Below are positions 5,191-5,218 of a stretch of 5,218 nt of DNA, piece after piece; the first letter of the stretch is position 1; each line of letters starts with the position of its first letter. The stretch is taken from positions 1 through 5,218 of the forward strand of contig JACREV010000126.1 of NCBI GenBank assembly GCA_016218095.1, written 5' to 3'. Origin of the DNA: Deltaproteobacteria bacterium (GTDB lineage: Bacteria; Desulfobacterota; GWC2-55-46). The notes below the pieces were generated by a model that searched no databases, was not told the DNA's origin, and was given only the letters and a program-made list of their open reading frames with translations. A program made the position numbers and the translations under genes.

Positions 5191-5218
5191 ATGTCCTGGC
5201 ACTACGAGTTCTATTACA
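5191..5218 (+). CDS. Start of an unidentified gene (partial, runs off the window)
   Basis: ATG at 5191 is preceded by GGAGGT (5176-5181, 9-base gap), a strong ribosome site. Nine codons are visible and read MSWHYEFYY, rich in aromatic residues. The gene is divergent from the SDR-DoxX operon and follows the half-site cluster at 5119-5159. Nine residues do not allow a family to be named. If the half-sites are an autoregulatory operator, this gene could be the regulator or a co-regulated enzyme, but nothing in the visible residues supports either choice. Confidence 0.55.

Overview
The window is a GC-rich bacterial chromosomal segment with three complete protein genes, one short gene that looks frame-damaged, and gene fragments at both edges. 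Codon use is distinctive: AGG is very common for arginine and ATA for isoleucine in otherwise G/C-ending codons. From my general knowledge this fits environmental anaerobe-type lineages such as Desulfobacterota or Nitrospirota. That placement is an inference, and no rRNA or other phylogenetic marker is present. I see no mobile element, CRISPR array, tRNA or rRNA.

Left part (1-902): a possible 3' tail of an upstream gene (1-48) and a hairpin-rich stretch lead to a small GGDEF-fold protein (155-604). All recognisable catalytic and metal-binding positions of this protein are replaced, so it should not make c-di-GMP. Protein-like sequence continues after its stop codon in the +1 frame (about 573-712), which suggests a frameshift, either a real mutation or an assembly error. 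A strong 10-bp GC hairpin (730-752), a candidate promoter and alternative leader hairpins then precede the next gene.

Centre (909-3278): a full-length phosphoketolase (Xfp), the thiamine-diphosphate enzyme that splits xylulose-5-phosphate or fructose-6-phosphate to acetyl phosphate. It stands alone; no acetate kinase or phosphotransacetylase gene is visible in the window.

Right part (3265-5002, minus strand): a tight two-gene operon. It encodes an atypical NAD(P)-binding SDR protein fused to a C-terminal DoxX-like membrane domain, followed one base later by a DUF2269 four-helix membrane protein. Together they look like a membrane-anchored redox module of unknown substrate. The operon converges on xfp and the two 3' ends overlap by 14 bp. 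The AT-rich region 5003-5190 separates the operon from a divergent plus-strand gene of which only nine codons are visible. It carries three TGTAAA-type half-sites that overlap candidate promoters in both directions, so one regulator may control both transcription units.
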